A stretch of DNA of 64,000 bases from JAABRB01 sp963735025 (GTDB lineage: Bacteria; Pseudomonadota; Gammaproteobacteria; Burkholderiales; SG8-39): assembly GCA_963735025.1 (NCBI GenBank), contig CAVTJG010000009.1, positions 310,001 through 374,000 of the forward strand. Reading direction: 5' to 3'. The position numbers and the translations under genes were made by a program. Shown in pieces: positions 35,754 through 44,456 of this stretch. The notes below the pieces were generated by a model. That model was not told the DNA's origin. It did no database searches and saw nothing but the letters and a program-made list of their open reading frames with translations. Numbering within the stretch: the stretch's first letter is position 1; every line of letters begins with the position of its first letter.

Positions 35754-36761
35754 TCACTTGCACTTGTAGCTGACGTTGTTCGCGGCGTCGATCTTGCGAA
35801 TCACGTCCCAGTGGTCCTTGTAGGTGATCGAGATGAACTTCGCCTCGCCGGACTTCTCGAATTCCTTCTTCAGCTCGGAACCGTCCCAGGGGTACGAGAA
35901 GAAGGCTTCCTGCACCTTTTTCGCGAGTTCCGGCTTCAGGTTGTAGACGTAACCGTAGCCGGTCGTCGGGAAAGTCTGCGACTTGTAGACGGTCACGATC
36001 TGCTCCGCCTTGACCACTCCGCGCGAGATCATGCGCTTCATCACGGAATTGGCGATCGAGGCTGCCGGATAGTCCTTGTTGGCGACGCCGAGAACCGAGT
36101 TGTCGTGCTTGCCCGAGAACACTGGCTTGAAATCCTTGTTGGCCTCCATGTTGAACTCGGACTTGAGAAGTGCCGATGGCGCCTTGAAGCCGGAGTTCGA
36201 GGTCTGCGACGTGAACGCGAGGGTCTTGCCGCGGATGTCCTCGACCTTGTTCACCCCGCTGCCGGGGTAGGTGATGATCTCCATCTCGTAGCCGAACGTG
36301 TCGTCCCCGCGCGCCATCATGGCGAACGGCACGAATCCAGCGCAGTTCACCGCCAGCGGATTGGAGCCCGTGTTAAAGCCCGCGATATGCAGGCGCCCGG
36401 CGCGCATCGCTTCGATTTGCGCCGCGTTCGATTGCACCGGGAAAAACTGCACGCGCTTGCCGGTCACCTTCTCCATGTGCTTGAGGAATCCATCCCATAC
36501 CTTCGCATAGACCGCTGGGTCCTCGACCGGCGTGTAAGCGAAGATCAGCGTCGGTGGATCGACCCACTTGCTGGCGTCGGTCGGCGCATCGGCCACCAGG
36601 TCGCCGTTTGCGTCGCAGAATCGCGCGTCGAGCGCGCCGTGCGGGCAATTGGCTTGCGCGGCGGCAAAGCCGGCAAAAGCGAACAGGACGGCGAACAGGA
36701 CGACCGCGACCAGCGCCGACGACGCGGACAACAATGCCGCACGCCTAGTATGACGGTTCAT
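35754..36761 (-). CDS. phnD: Phosphonate/phosphite-type solute-binding protein PhnD
   Basis: Periplasmic binding protein, 335 residues, first gene of the operon. ATG 36759-36761 follows AAGGAGGAG closely; another in-frame ATG 10 codons upstream lacks such a site. The signal peptide ends at AFAGFAAAQA. A segment FCDANGDLVADAPTDASKW precedes the usual PhnD start LIFAYTPVEDPAVYAKVWDG; its D-x-N-x-D pattern looks like a calcium-type loop. Ligand-domain motifs include GRLHIAGFNTGSNPLAVNCA and LAFTSQTSNSGFKAPSALLK. It ends NNVSYKCK. The ligand could be a phosphonate, phosphite or related oxyanion. Confidence 0.88.
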   Translation of the reverse strand: MNRHTRRAALLSASSALVAVVLFAVLFAFAGFAAAQANCPHGALDARFCDANGDLVADAPTDASKWVDPPTLIFAYTPVEDPAVYAKVWDGFLKHMEKVTGKRVQFFPVQSNAAQIEAMRAGRLHIAGFNTGSNPLAVNCAGFVPFAMMARGDDTFGYEMEIITYPGSGVNKVEDIRGKTLAFTSQTSNSGFKAPSALLKSEFNMEANKDFKPVFSGKHDNSVLGVANKDYPAASIANSVMKRMISRGVVKAEQIVTVYKSQTFPTTGYGYVYNLKPELAKKVQEAFFSYPWDGSELKKEFEKSGEAKFISITYKDHWDVIRKIDAANNVSYKCK

Positions 36762-36946
36762 GGTGGTTCTCCTCCTTGAATAGCGGTTCACTGCATGGGT
36801 CGGGCCGTAGAGTCCGGCCGGCCGATATTGTGGGCGAAGATGTTACAGGACGACGACGCGGCCGTGTCGGGCGGCGATCGGCCGGGCATCCCCCGGGCCA
36901 GGATGGCCGGCAGCCCCACCAGGCAGGACCGCGCCTATCATGGCGC

Positions 36947-37652
36947 ATGACTGGAGGGCGCCAGATAGTCACCATGTTCGGGCCGGAGAGGGGACGCGCC
37001 GACATTGAACGCGTGGAAACCGTCGTGACGGGGCTCTTCCCGCACCTCGATGAGGCAGGGGAACGCGTTGCCCGAACACTCTACAGGTTGCTCGCCCGCG
37101 GCCAGCCGGTTGCGCCGGAAGCACTTGCCGAAGCCGCCGGGACGGATCCCGAAACAATCGCGGCCACGCTCGGTAGCTGGCACGGTATTTACCGCGATTC
37201 CACGGGCGCGGTGACCGGCTTCTGGGGGTTGACGCTCGACACGACGCCGCATCGCATGCACGTCGCCGGGCTCACTTTGCACGCCTGGTGCGCGTGGGAC
37301 ACGCTTTTTCTGCCCGCGCTGCTCGATTCCGTCGCCGAGGTGGCGTCACTGTGCCCGGCAACCGGCACCAAGGTGAGGCTTGTCGTCACGCCGTCCGGCA
37401 TGCGCGATGCGCCGCCCGAAGCGGTCATGTCGTTCGTCACGCCGGAGCGCGCGCAGATCCAGGAAGACGTGGTCCGTCACCTCTGCCGCTTCGTGCGTTT
37501 CTTCGTCTCGTCGCGCGACGCCGCGGATTGGCTGGAGACAGCATCCTGGCATGTTCCTGGTGATCGCTGGCGGAAGCGTGGCACTGGCGCGGGTAAAGCT
37601 AGCGGCGCAGTACCCTTCTTTCGGCGCGTTACAGCGCAGCAGGTCCCGCTAG
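36947..37652 (+). CDS. merB: MerB-like organomercurial lyase family protein (frameshift near the end)
   Basis: MerB cleaves the carbon-mercury bond of organomercurials, protonating carbon and releasing Hg(II). The conserved catalytic block is visible as LHAWCAWDTLFLPALL (Cys and Asp of the active site). The second cysteine lies in VVRHLCRFVRFFVSS, and CPATGTKVRLVVTPSG links them. A one-base insertion near 37538 shifts the frame; the corrected C-terminus reads HPGMFLVIAGGSVALARVKL, ending at 37652. The N-terminal winged-helix part (ARTLYRLLARGQPVAPEALA) is normal. Start choice between 36947 and ATG 36974 is uncertain. No merA or merR-type mercury operon is adjacent, so a non-mercury role of this family member is possible. 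Confidence 0.75.
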
Positions 37653-37691
37653 TCCCTCGCCCTCACGGACAAAGCGATTCATAGAAAAGGC

Positions 37692-37898
37692 ATGGATTCC
37701 CCGCCTCCCGAAGAGCCTCGACCTCCCACGAGGTGGGCAGTGTTCAAGGACCGACTCGCGATCGCCGGTGTCGTCATCGCATTGCTGGTTCTCTTGTTCA
37801 TGTTGGTGGACGGCGCGGTGATCAATTTCCAGTGCAGCTTCACGCAGTTCATTACTCTGGAATGCAACCGCTGGAACGCATCGTTCAAGAAGTGGTGA
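37692..37898 (+). CDS. Small single-pass membrane protein
   Basis: A 68-residue protein with a proline-rich N-terminus (MDSPPPEEPRPPTRW), one strong membrane helix (IAGVVIALLVLLFMLVDGAV), and a short outer segment with two cysteines (FQCSFTQFITLECNRW). An AAAAGG site lies 3-6 bp before the ATG. It follows the merB-like gene by 40 bp on the same strand and may be co-transcribed. I know no family. The paired cysteines on the periplasmic side could form a disulfide. Confidence 0.6.
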   Translation: MDSPPPEEPRPPTRWAVFKDRLAIAGVVIALLVLLFMLVDGAVINFQCSFTQFITLECNRWNASFKKW

Positions 37899-37949
37899 CG
37901 CCTCGCGGCCATCTGCGGCCACGGGAACGGCGGACTCCTGCAGGCCTAC

Positions 37950-38804
37950 CTAACGAGGAAGGCCTCGGACGAACTCCTCCAGCAGCACGTTGAAACGGGC
38001 GGGCTCATCTACGAAAAGCGCGTGCCCGGCGTGCTCGAACACCGCAATCTCGGACTGCGGCCGGTTGCGTTTCAGATTCTTTGCCTGCTCCGCGAACTGT
38101 GGGGTCACGACATACAGAAGCGGAACCCGAACGCCGTGGGCGGCGACTCGCCAGTGCTCGCGCGGGTACGGATAGGCGAGGAGCGCGAGGCTCGCCTCCA
38201 GCGGAAGCTGCAGCGCCCCACTGGTGAGCTGGGCGAGCTCGGTATCGGGTCGCGGCGTGCGGAACATCGCCCTGACGAACTGATCGATCGCCTGCGCGCG
38301 GTTCCGCTGCAGCGCTCCGCGGAAATCTCCCGCGGGCGGAATCGGCGGCTCGCCAACTGAGCTGTCGACCAGCACGAGACCCGCAAGCTTCGATTCGCCG
38401 TGAGCGAGCACGTATTGGAGCGCCTCGAGTGCGCCGAGCGACCAGCCGACGAGCACCACTTTCGGGTAGCGCGCCAAGAACTCCGCGATGTCGTCGGCGC
38501 GGCGCTCGGCCGTATATCCGGTGGACGCGACCTGGGAGCGGCCCTGACCGCGTGGGTCGAGCGCGGCGACCCGGTAATCTTTCGCGAACGCCGCAAGCTG
38601 GGCTCGCCATATCGCTGCGGGCATCGACCACCCGGGGACGAACGCGATCACCGGCGCGCGTGGCGTCCGCGGGGCGGCTTCCAGCACATGCAGCCGGACG
38701 CCGTCGGAGGTGAGGAAATATTTGCTTTCCATGCGGGGTTCCGCCGCGGCAGCGGCGGAAATCCCGCAAAGGATACACAGCGCGGCAAGTGCCGCGCGAA
38801 TCAC
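37950..38804 (-). CDS. Secreted alpha/beta-hydrolase
   Basis: A 284-residue hydrolase with an N-terminal signal peptide (LAALCILCGISAAAAAEP). The nucleophile elbow GWSLG places the catalytic serine at 122. The oxyanion loop is FVPGWSMP, the strand LDPRGQGRS precedes it, and the catalytic histidine is in HAGHALFVDEP (His261). The acid residue is not obvious by eye. It most resembles broad esterase or haloperoxidase-like hydrolases. Its ATG overlaps the stop of the upstream unknown gene by 4 bp (38801-38804). The two are probably translated together and both are exported, suggesting a joint periplasmic task. Confidence 0.8.
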   Translation of the reverse strand: MIRAALAALCILCGISAAAAAEPRMESKYFLTSDGVRLHVLEAAPRTPRAPVIAFVPGWSMPAAIWRAQLAAFAKDYRVAALDPRGQGRSQVASTGYTAERRADDIAEFLARYPKVVLVGWSLGALEALQYVLAHGESKLAGLVLVDSSVGEPPIPPAGDFRGALQRNRAQAIDQFVRAMFRTPRPDTELAQLTSGALQLPLEASLALLAYPYPREHWRVAAHGVRVPLLYVVTPQFAEQAKNLKRNRPQSEIAVFEHAGHALFVDEPARFNVLLEEFVRGLPR

Positions 38805-39967
38805 GAGCGATTCGCAGTGTTGCGCGCGACGATCAGCGCCGACGTGCCTGCCTTCCAGTGATACCCGAACGAAAAGGGAAGCGCCGAGACGTGTCCCGGC
38901 TGCTGGTAGGCGGCCGCGAGATCGATTTGGTACGCGTTGGGAAACTCACTGATGGGCGGCTCATAGCGACCGAACAGGCTGATCGCGAAATTGCGATCGC
39001 GCAGGCGCGCATAGGGGATACCCGTATCGTCCTGCACCAGCACCTCGCTGACATCGAGCAGCGTCTGGAGCGTGCCCGCGAACTCCCTAGCCTGCAGCAG
39101 ATACGAGGCCGACTTGATGAACGTCATGCTCGGCTTGAACTGTTTGAGGAACGGCAGGAATTCCGGGTTTGCGCGGAGCGCCCGGTCGGTGACGTCAAGC
39201 GACAGGTAGTAGAGCGTCTGCGGCTTCCCCGCGGGCGGCCGGAAGAACGTCACCTTCACGCCCTTTGCGCGGCGCACGGGGTTGACGCTCGCCGCAGGAT
39301 GAGGTCCGGGGATCTGCGCGAGATCGAACGGCTCTACCGCCGCCACGCGCAGGTCGAGCAGGCTCATCGAGGCCAGCATGAGCGGCAGGACGCCCGTCAG
39401 ACGCGGCGTTTTCAACTGCTCCGACATGTGCTTGGTGATGAAGTAATTGCGCGCCAGGAGATCCCGGAGCGCCACCCGCGTGTCGTCGAGGAGGGCGGCG
39501 GCGTCTTCGGGGCTCAGGCCTTCCAGCACCGGTACGTCGCCGGGTGCCTCGAGCCCGAAGAGGACATACGAATCGCAGCGCGGAAACAGCACGTAGGCAT
39601 TCAGGAAGTCGGGACCGCTGAAGGGGTAGAGGAGCGTTCGGCAGCGGTCGAGTTCCGCCCGGAGCGCATCGTTGCGCCAGGTCTCGATCACGCTCAATCG
39701 CTCGCGCTGCAGCCGCGCCCAGCGCGGTGCAAGCTGCTTGCGGTGGTTCTGCCAGGCGTCGAGCGCCGCGATCTGCGCATGCGGTTTGTAGTCGGAGACC
39801 TTACCGGCCAGCAAATACGCGGTCGACGTGATGCGCGCGTCCGGGGTGACGGGCTCGTCCGCGCTCGCCGGCATGCACGTCGACAGCACCGCGAGGATGG
39901 CCAGCGTACGTGCGAGACCCGACACCCATCGCGCTCCGGCGCCCGACGGCGAAAAAGGTCCGATCAT
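38801..39967 (-). CDS. Exported conserved protein of unknown function
   Basis: A 388-residue protein starting MIGPFSPSGAGARWVSGLAR, with a signal peptide (LAILAVLSTCMPASADEP). The mature part has recurrent motifs LYPFSGPDFLNAYVLFPRCD, SYVLFGLEAPGDVPVLEGLS, MASMSLLDL-like and YYLSLDVTDRALRANPEFLP. The end FEYHWKAG-like stretch (SFGYHWKAGTSALIVARN) suggests a beta-rich C-terminus. I recall similar uncharacterised proteins in proteobacteria, often beside hydrolases, but no assigned domain. It is the upstream partner of the coupled alpha/beta-hydrolase and lies on the same strand as the phosphodiesterase gene 200 bp upstream. Confidence 0.7.
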   Translation of the reverse strand: MIGPFSPSGAGARWVSGLARTLAILAVLSTCMPASADEPVTPDARITSTAYLLAGKVSDYKPHAQIAALDAWQNHRKQLAPRWARLQRERLSVIETWRNDALRAELDRCRTLLYPFSGPDFLNAYVLFPRCDSYVLFGLEAPGDVPVLEGLSPEDAAALLDDTRVALRDLLARNYFITKHMSEQLKTPRLTGVLPLMLASMSLLDLRVAAVEPFDLAQIPGPHPAASVNPVRRAKGVKVTFFRPPAGKPQTLYYLSLDVTDRALRANPEFLPFLKQFKPSMTFIKSASYLLQAREFAGTLQTLLDVSEVLVQDDTGIPYARLRDRNFAISLFGRYEPPISEFPNAYQIDLAAAYQQPGHVSALPFSFGYHWKAGTSALIVARNTANRS

Positions 39968-40168
39968 GGTTGCATGGTCCTTGGGAATGGTCGACCCGAC
40001 GTTCGCAGGTCGCTCTCCAGTATGCCAGCATGGCGCATGGCGGCCTGGCGGTGGCGACTCGCGCGGTGCGAGTGCCAAATATTCCCACCCGCGTTTCTAC
40101 CCGCGGCTCTTCCCGGCCTTCGGGCGGACTGCCCGGACCGGCTCACCGGGCGCGGTGCCGAGGGCCGC

Positions 40169-41212
40169 TCAGCGGACTTTCTTCAGGTATTCGTCGGCAT
40201 CGTCAATACGCATCTCGACCCACATCGGGAGATGGTCGGACATCTGGTACGTCCGCCAGTCACGGAACCCGCGGGCCTTCGTCTTCGACCAGACTGCGCG
40301 ATAGGCTTCTTCGTCCGCATCCCGGAAAACATGCTGGTAGTAGTCGAAGACCCCGGCCCGGCCGGTGGGAGTCATTCCGTAGAGCTTCTCGTAATAGGCG
40401 ATCTGATCGTAGTGCCTGTTCTTGGCAACGTTCGAGCCCGGAATGCTCTGCAGTCCCGCGGGGACGATGAACTTCGCTTTCTCCAGCGCCTGCATCGTCG
40501 CATCGTCCCGATTGAAGATGTTGAAGTCACCGAGCAGCATCAAGTTTTCCCGCAGGTCAGTGTCACCAGCAGGCGTGCGGACTCGGCCGGAGGAGAACTT
40601 GGAGGAGTATTTCGCCAGCGTGGTCGCAATGTTCGTGATTTCCGCCAGACGCCGCGGATCGACTTTCGTCGACTTGCCATAGTAGATATGGACCGTGCAA
40701 AGATTGACCTGCGCCCAACCGCAGTGGAATCCGGCGACGTATGGCGAGCGCGCGAGCTGAACGGCGCGCTCTTTCGCGGTGTCCGGCAGGACAATCTCGG
40801 CGGCGAGCCCCGAAAACTGTACCTTGCTCTTGTCGTACAGAAATGCAAGTCGCTCGGAATTTCCAGAAGTGCCGAGCGTGACGTCGGTGACCAAATAGCT
40901 CCACCAGTTTCCCAGCAGCTGCTGCAAATGCTGCAGGGCGTAGAGGCTGTCCCGGATCTCCTGAATCGCCACCAGATCGAACCGGCTGACGATCTCCGCG
41001 ATGTACAGAAAGGCTTCCTCGGTGCGGCCGCCGAATTTCCGCGAATCGAACTCGCGGATATTCCAGGTCGCGAGCAACAGCGTGTCCGTCGCAGTGCGGG
41101 TGGGTATGCCATTCTCGCTCTCGAGCAAAGCGCGCAGCCGCTGCAATCCCTCGACCGCCCGGAGTCGATCGTCCTTGTTCTCGATCCTTCGAACGCTTGC
41201 GTAATAGAGCAT
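40169..41212 (-). CDS. Endonuclease/exonuclease/phosphatase (EEP) family protein
   Basis: A 347-residue DNase-I-like phosphodiesterase. Conserved motifs appear in order: ATWNIREFDSRKFGGR (N motif), FDLVAIQEIRDSLYAL with the metal-binding glutamate, VHIYYGKS, LLGDFNIFNRDD (GDFN motif) and YQMSDHLPMWVEM (SDH catalytic pair). These are the full active-site set of the family, which includes nucleases, sphingomyelinases and lipid phosphatases. No signal peptide is visible from the chosen start. ATG 41212 (MLYYASVRRIENKDD) follows GGAGG by 4 bp, whereas the longer open frame upstream is non-native Arg-rich sequence. The substrate is unknown. Confidence 0.83.
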   Translation of the reverse strand: MLYYASVRRIENKDDRLRAVEGLQRLRALLESENGIPTRTATDTLLLATWNIREFDSRKFGGRTEEAFLYIAEIVSRFDLVAIQEIRDSLYALQHLQQLLGNWWSYLVTDVTLGTSGNSERLAFLYDKSKVQFSGLAAEIVLPDTAKERAVQLARSPYVAGFHCGWAQVNLCTVHIYYGKSTKVDPRRLAEITNIATTLAKYSSKFSSGRVRTPAGDTDLRENLMLLGDFNIFNRDDATMQALEKAKFIVPAGLQSIPGSNVAKNRHYDQIAYYEKLYGMTPTGRAGVFDYYQHVFRDADEEAYRAVWSKTKARGFRDWRTYQMSDHLPMWVEMRIDDADEYLKKVR

Positions 41213-41295
41213 CTCGCCTCCGACCTGAATTCGCCGCCATGCACCCACGGGAACATGCGTTCCCGCGAACGCGAGGCTCAATAACTCCTTACCGC

Positions 41296-41706
41296 CTAGC
41301 GCACCGCCGGACGCAGCCGGTAGTCCCAATATACCGCCCCAGCGAGCAGCGCAAAGGCGATTAGCTCGAGGACACGGTCGAAACTCCCGAACATCACATA
41401 CCCGAGTAACGCCGTTCCCGCGAGTGCCGGAATGATTGGCGCAAGCGAGCCGTGCCGCCGCTTGCCGAGTCCGACGACGACGGTCGCGAGTGCGGCGAAG
41501 AAAACGATTGCCCCTGCCCAAATACCGGGATTCACCACAAGTGTGACCCCGAGCGTGGAAAGCACAGCGACGGCCGCAACCGTGCCGTAGCAGGCGAGCA
41601 ACGATAGCAGCAGCGCAATCGGGCCCGCGACCCGGCGCGAGGTGTTCGTGGAATCCATGCGTTCCGGCGCCAGACTCCCGGCGCCTTGCCTGGGTTCTGT
41701 CGACAT
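41296..41706 (-). CDS. Small four-helix membrane protein, possibly MerC-like
   Basis: A 136-residue protein starting MSTEPRQGAGSLAPERMDST after AAGGAG. Four hydrophobic segments follow: PIALLLSLLACYGTVAAVAV, IWAGAIVFFAALATVVVGLG, LAPIIPALAGTALLGYVMFG and LELIAFALLAGAVYWDYRLR. The size and helix spacing are like MerC-type mercury or metal transport proteins. One cysteine (LACYGT) lies in the first helix, but the usual second cysteine pair is not seen. The merB-like gene lies 4 kb away, which weakly supports a mercury link. Otherwise the assignment is open. Confidence 0.5.
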   Translation of the reverse strand: MSTEPRQGAGSLAPERMDSTNTSRRVAGPIALLLSLLACYGTVAAVAVLSTLGVTLVVNPGIWAGAIVFFAALATVVVGLGKRRHGSLAPIIPALAGTALLGYVMFGSFDRVLELIAFALLAGAVYWDYRLRPAVR

Positions 41707-41848
41707 GGCGTTCTCCTTGTGCTGCGCGCAGACCATCAAGTCGGTGTTTGCCGGCCAAATCGTTTCGTTGATGCGATTACGAGCGCGGAACGCGTCATTC
41801 GGCCCCCGACAAGTGGCTGATCCAGCCGGTGCTATGCTGCCACGCACC

Positions 41849-42649
41849 ATGTCCGCCCGCTACCCCGAACGGATCGTCTGCCTCACCGAGGAGACCACGG
41901 AGACTCTTTACCTCCTCGGCGAGGAGCGGCGCATCGTGGGCATCTCGGGCTACACCGTGCGCCCGGCGCGGGCGCGGCGCGAGAAACCCCGCGTGTCGGC
42001 GTTCCTGTCGGCGAAGAACGACCGCATCCTGGCTCTTGAACCGGATCTCGTGATCGGTTTCTCGGATCTGCAGGCGGACATCGCGCGGGATCTCGCCAAG
42101 GCCGGACTGAATGTGCTCATTTTCAATCAGCGCACGGTGTCCGCGATTCTATCGATGATCCTCACACTGGCTTCGATCGTCGGCGCCGCGGCGAAGGGCG
42201 AGCGCCTGGTGGCCGAGCTTGAATCTGGGCTGGACGCGATTCGCGCCGGCGCGGCACGGTTTCCGCGTCCGCCGCGCGTGTACTTCGAGGAGTGGGACGA
42301 GCCCATGATCAGCGGCATCGGCTGGGTCAGCGAGCTGATCGGGATCGCCGGCGGCGAAGACGTGTTTTCCGAGCTCGCCGTGAGTCAGGCCGCAACGGGG
42401 CGAATCATCGCGGATCCCGGCGAAGTCGTTCGGCGGCAGCCGGACGTGATCCTCGGCTCCTGGTGCGGCAAGAAATTCCGCCCGGAACGTGTCGTCGCAC
42501 GGGCAGGCTGGACGGATGTGCCGGCGGTGCGCGACGGCGAGTTGCACGAGATCAAGTCGGCGGACATCCTCCAGCCCGGTCCGGCCGCGCTGACCGACGG
42601 CGTGCGGCGCATTCACGCAATTCTTGCCCGATGGAGTAAGGTCGGCTGA
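41849..42649 (+). CDS. BtuF-like cobalamin/metal-chelate binding protein without signal peptide
   Basis: A protein of 266 residues of the BtuF/FecB (periplasmic binding type III) fold: RIVCLTEETTETLYLLGEER, GISGYTVRPARARREKPRVS, ILALEPDLVIGFSDLQAD, YFEEWDEPMISGIGWVSELI (a BtuF-like ligand motif) and ILGSWCGKKFRPERV. There is no signal peptide: homology begins at MSARYPERIVCL. Cytoplasmic BtuF-like proteins occur in many betaproteobacteria and may act in cobamide salvage. A B12-dependent mutase (icmF) is in this window but 33 kb away. The alternative start ATG 41834 would add five residues. Confidence 0.8.
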   Translation: MSARYPERIVCLTEETTETLYLLGEERRIVGISGYTVRPARARREKPRVSAFLSAKNDRILALEPDLVIGFSDLQADIARDLAKAGLNVLIFNQRTVSAILSMILTLASIVGAAAKGERLVAELESGLDAIRAGAARFPRPPRVYFEEWDEPMISGIGWVSELIGIAGGEDVFSELAVSQAATGRIIADPGEVVRRQPDVILGSWCGKKFRPERVVARAGWTDVPAVRDGELHEIKSADILQPGPAALTDGVRRIHAILARWSKVG

Positions 42650-42676
42650 TCCTCTTCCCTCGTCGAGCGCATTCAC

Positions 42677-43084
42677 ATGATCACCTATCTGTATTGGGGC
42701 GCCGTCATCGCGCTCGTCATTGCCTGCATGGCGATCTTCGCCGGCAAGATGAACAGCATTCGCACGGCACTCATCTCCTCAGCCGTCGTGCTGATCGCCG
42801 GCTGGGTGGCCTACTACTTCTATTTCGAGCAGCTATTCGTCAAGCGCTACGGCGGCGTGATGTCCATCAGCGTTCCCGCCGGCCAGCGTCACATCGCCGT
42901 GACCTGGAAGGACGATAACCTCTGGGTGGAGAATTACGACCCGGCCACCAACACCTGCATCTTCTCGGAATACTCCCGGGGCAACCTCCTGCAAGGCAAG
43001 GTCGTGCTCAAGGATTGCAATCCGCTGATGCCGAACGAGGGCGGGACCGCGGCCGTTCCCACCGCGAAGTCAGGCGGTGGGTAG
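42677..43084 (+). CDS. Hypothetical membrane protein, 135 residues
   Basis: Two N-terminal membrane helices (YWGAVIALVIACMAIFAG; ALISSAVVLIAGWVAYYFYF) precede a soluble domain of about 80 residues (ISVPAGQRHIAVTWKDDNLW, ENYDPATNTCIFSEYSRGNL, VVLKDCNPLMPNEGG). The soluble part has two cysteines and a beta-rich look. The start ATG 42677 lies 27 bp after the BtuF-like gene, so the two are probably co-transcribed. I recognise no family. Confidence 0.65.
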   Translation: MITYLYWGAVIALVIACMAIFAGKMNSIRTALISSAVVLIAGWVAYYFYFEQLFVKRYGGVMSISVPAGQRHIAVTWKDDNLWVENYDPATNTCIFSEYSRGNLLQGKVVLKDCNPLMPNEGGTAAVPTAKSGGG

Positions 43085-43138
43085 CGAACTCCACCTCACC
43101 GGGCAGCCGCGCGGACGAACCGCCGCGGACCGGAACGA

Positions 43139-44287
43139 CTACCTTACAAAATTGCCGTCGCGCCCGATCATGGTCAGCTCGACGTAATCGGATCCGGCGT
43201 GGCTGGTGCGCGAGAAGTTGATGAGGAACCCGCCGAAATCCACGTTGTTCATGCTCTCGAGCGCCGTGATCAGCGACTCCCGGGTGAGATCTCTGCCCGC
43301 CCGGCGCAGTCCTTCCACCATGACTTTCGCGGCGAGATAGCCCTCGAGGCTCCCGAAGCTGTAGGCCGTGTTGCCGGCGGCCTTGAGGATGCGCTGGTAT
43401 TCCTTGACGACGGGCACGCCGGGATACCAGGGGAACGGCACGACCTGCGAAATCACGACGCCATAGCCTTCCGCGCTGAGCGCGTTGGAAAGCGCCTTCG
43501 AGCCCACGAACGACACGTTGTGGAATTGCGCGGCGCTGCCGGCCTTCTTCATCTGGCGAACGAATTCCGCGATCGACGTGTAGGCGGAGATCATGACCAC
43601 GGCGTCAGGCTGGACGGCGGCGATCGTCTTCACTGCCGCGCCCACGTCGACGGTGTTGCGCTCGACCGTGCCGGTTGCGGCAATGGCCAGGTTGCGCTTC
43701 TTCATCGCGATCTGCACGCCCGTCAAGCCGGCCTTCCCGTAGGAATCGTTCTGATAGAAAACCGCGATCCTCTGAATTCCAGTCGAGACGAGTTGCTCGA
43801 CGATCTTCTCGGTCTCGTCGTAGTAGCTCGCCCGCACGTTGAATACGTACCGGTTGAGCGGATTGCGTAACAATTCGGCGCCCGTGAAAGGCCCGACGAA
43901 CGGCACCTTCGCTTCGGTGAAGATCGGCAGTGCGGCAGCGCTAGTCGGCGTGCCAACGTATGCGAACAGCGCAAACACCTTGTCTTCCTCGATGAGTTTG
44001 CGCGTGTTTTCTGCCGCGAGATTTCCTTCGTAGCGGTCGTCGCGGGTCTTGACCGAAATCGTCCGTCCGTGCACGCCGCCTTGCTTGTTGATGTAGTCGA
44101 AGTAGGCTACGGCGCCAGCGTTCATCTCGATGCCGAGCTGGGCAGCGGGGCCCGAGAACGCGGCTGACTGGCCAAGCAGCACGGAGTTCGGCGTCACGCC
44201 GGGCGTCTGAGCTGCGGCGGGAAGTGCGATGCCAAGCGCGAATACCGCGGTGATGAGTAACCTCGAAGCCTGCATTTTGGTAATCAT
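43139..44287 (-). CDS. LivK-type ABC solute-binding protein
   Basis: A periplasmic binding protein of the branched-chain amino acid/urea/aromatics family (382 residues). A signal peptide (ITAVFALGIALPAAAQ) is followed by LLGQSAAFSGPAAQLGIEMN, the usual N-lobe pattern. Then come FALFAYVGTPTSAAALPIFT (hinge) and QNDSYGKAGLTGVQIAMKKR (C-lobe ligand region). It ends ELTMIGRDGNFVR. The ATG at 44285-44287 follows GGAGGG by 8 bp. No permease or ATPase genes are adjacent, so it is an orphan subunit, which is common in Burkholderiales. The ligand is unknown. Confidence 0.88.
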   Translation of the reverse strand: MITKMQASRLLITAVFALGIALPAAAQTPGVTPNSVLLGQSAAFSGPAAQLGIEMNAGAVAYFDYINKQGGVHGRTISVKTRDDRYEGNLAAENTRKLIEEDKVFALFAYVGTPTSAAALPIFTEAKVPFVGPFTGAELLRNPLNRYVFNVRASYYDETEKIVEQLVSTGIQRIAVFYQNDSYGKAGLTGVQIAMKKRNLAIAATGTVERNTVDVGAAVKTIAAVQPDAVVMISAYTSIAEFVRQMKKAGSAAQFHNVSFVGSKALSNALSAEGYGVVISQVVPFPWYPGVPVVKEYQRILKAAGNTAYSFGSLEGYLAAKVMVEGLRRAGRDLTRESLITALESMNNVDFGGFLINFSRTSHAGSDYVELTMIGRDGNFVR

Positions 44288-44456
44288 GGGAGGTGCCCTC
44301 CGGCATTCATACGATGCGAACCTTTTTCATAAAGATCCGCCATTATCGCTTTGACTGCATTGGTGTACTGCGGGCCCATGCGCAGAAACTCACAATGCCT
44401 CACGAGACAGACGCCCCGCGCGATTGCGCACTGCACCATCCGAGGCGGGAGGGCGA

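Noticed and set aside
38789..41284. An open frame of about 830 codons on the + strand.
   Set aside because: It runs antisense across three well-supported minus-strand genes, is Arg-rich and lacks any domain; it is a high-GC shadow.
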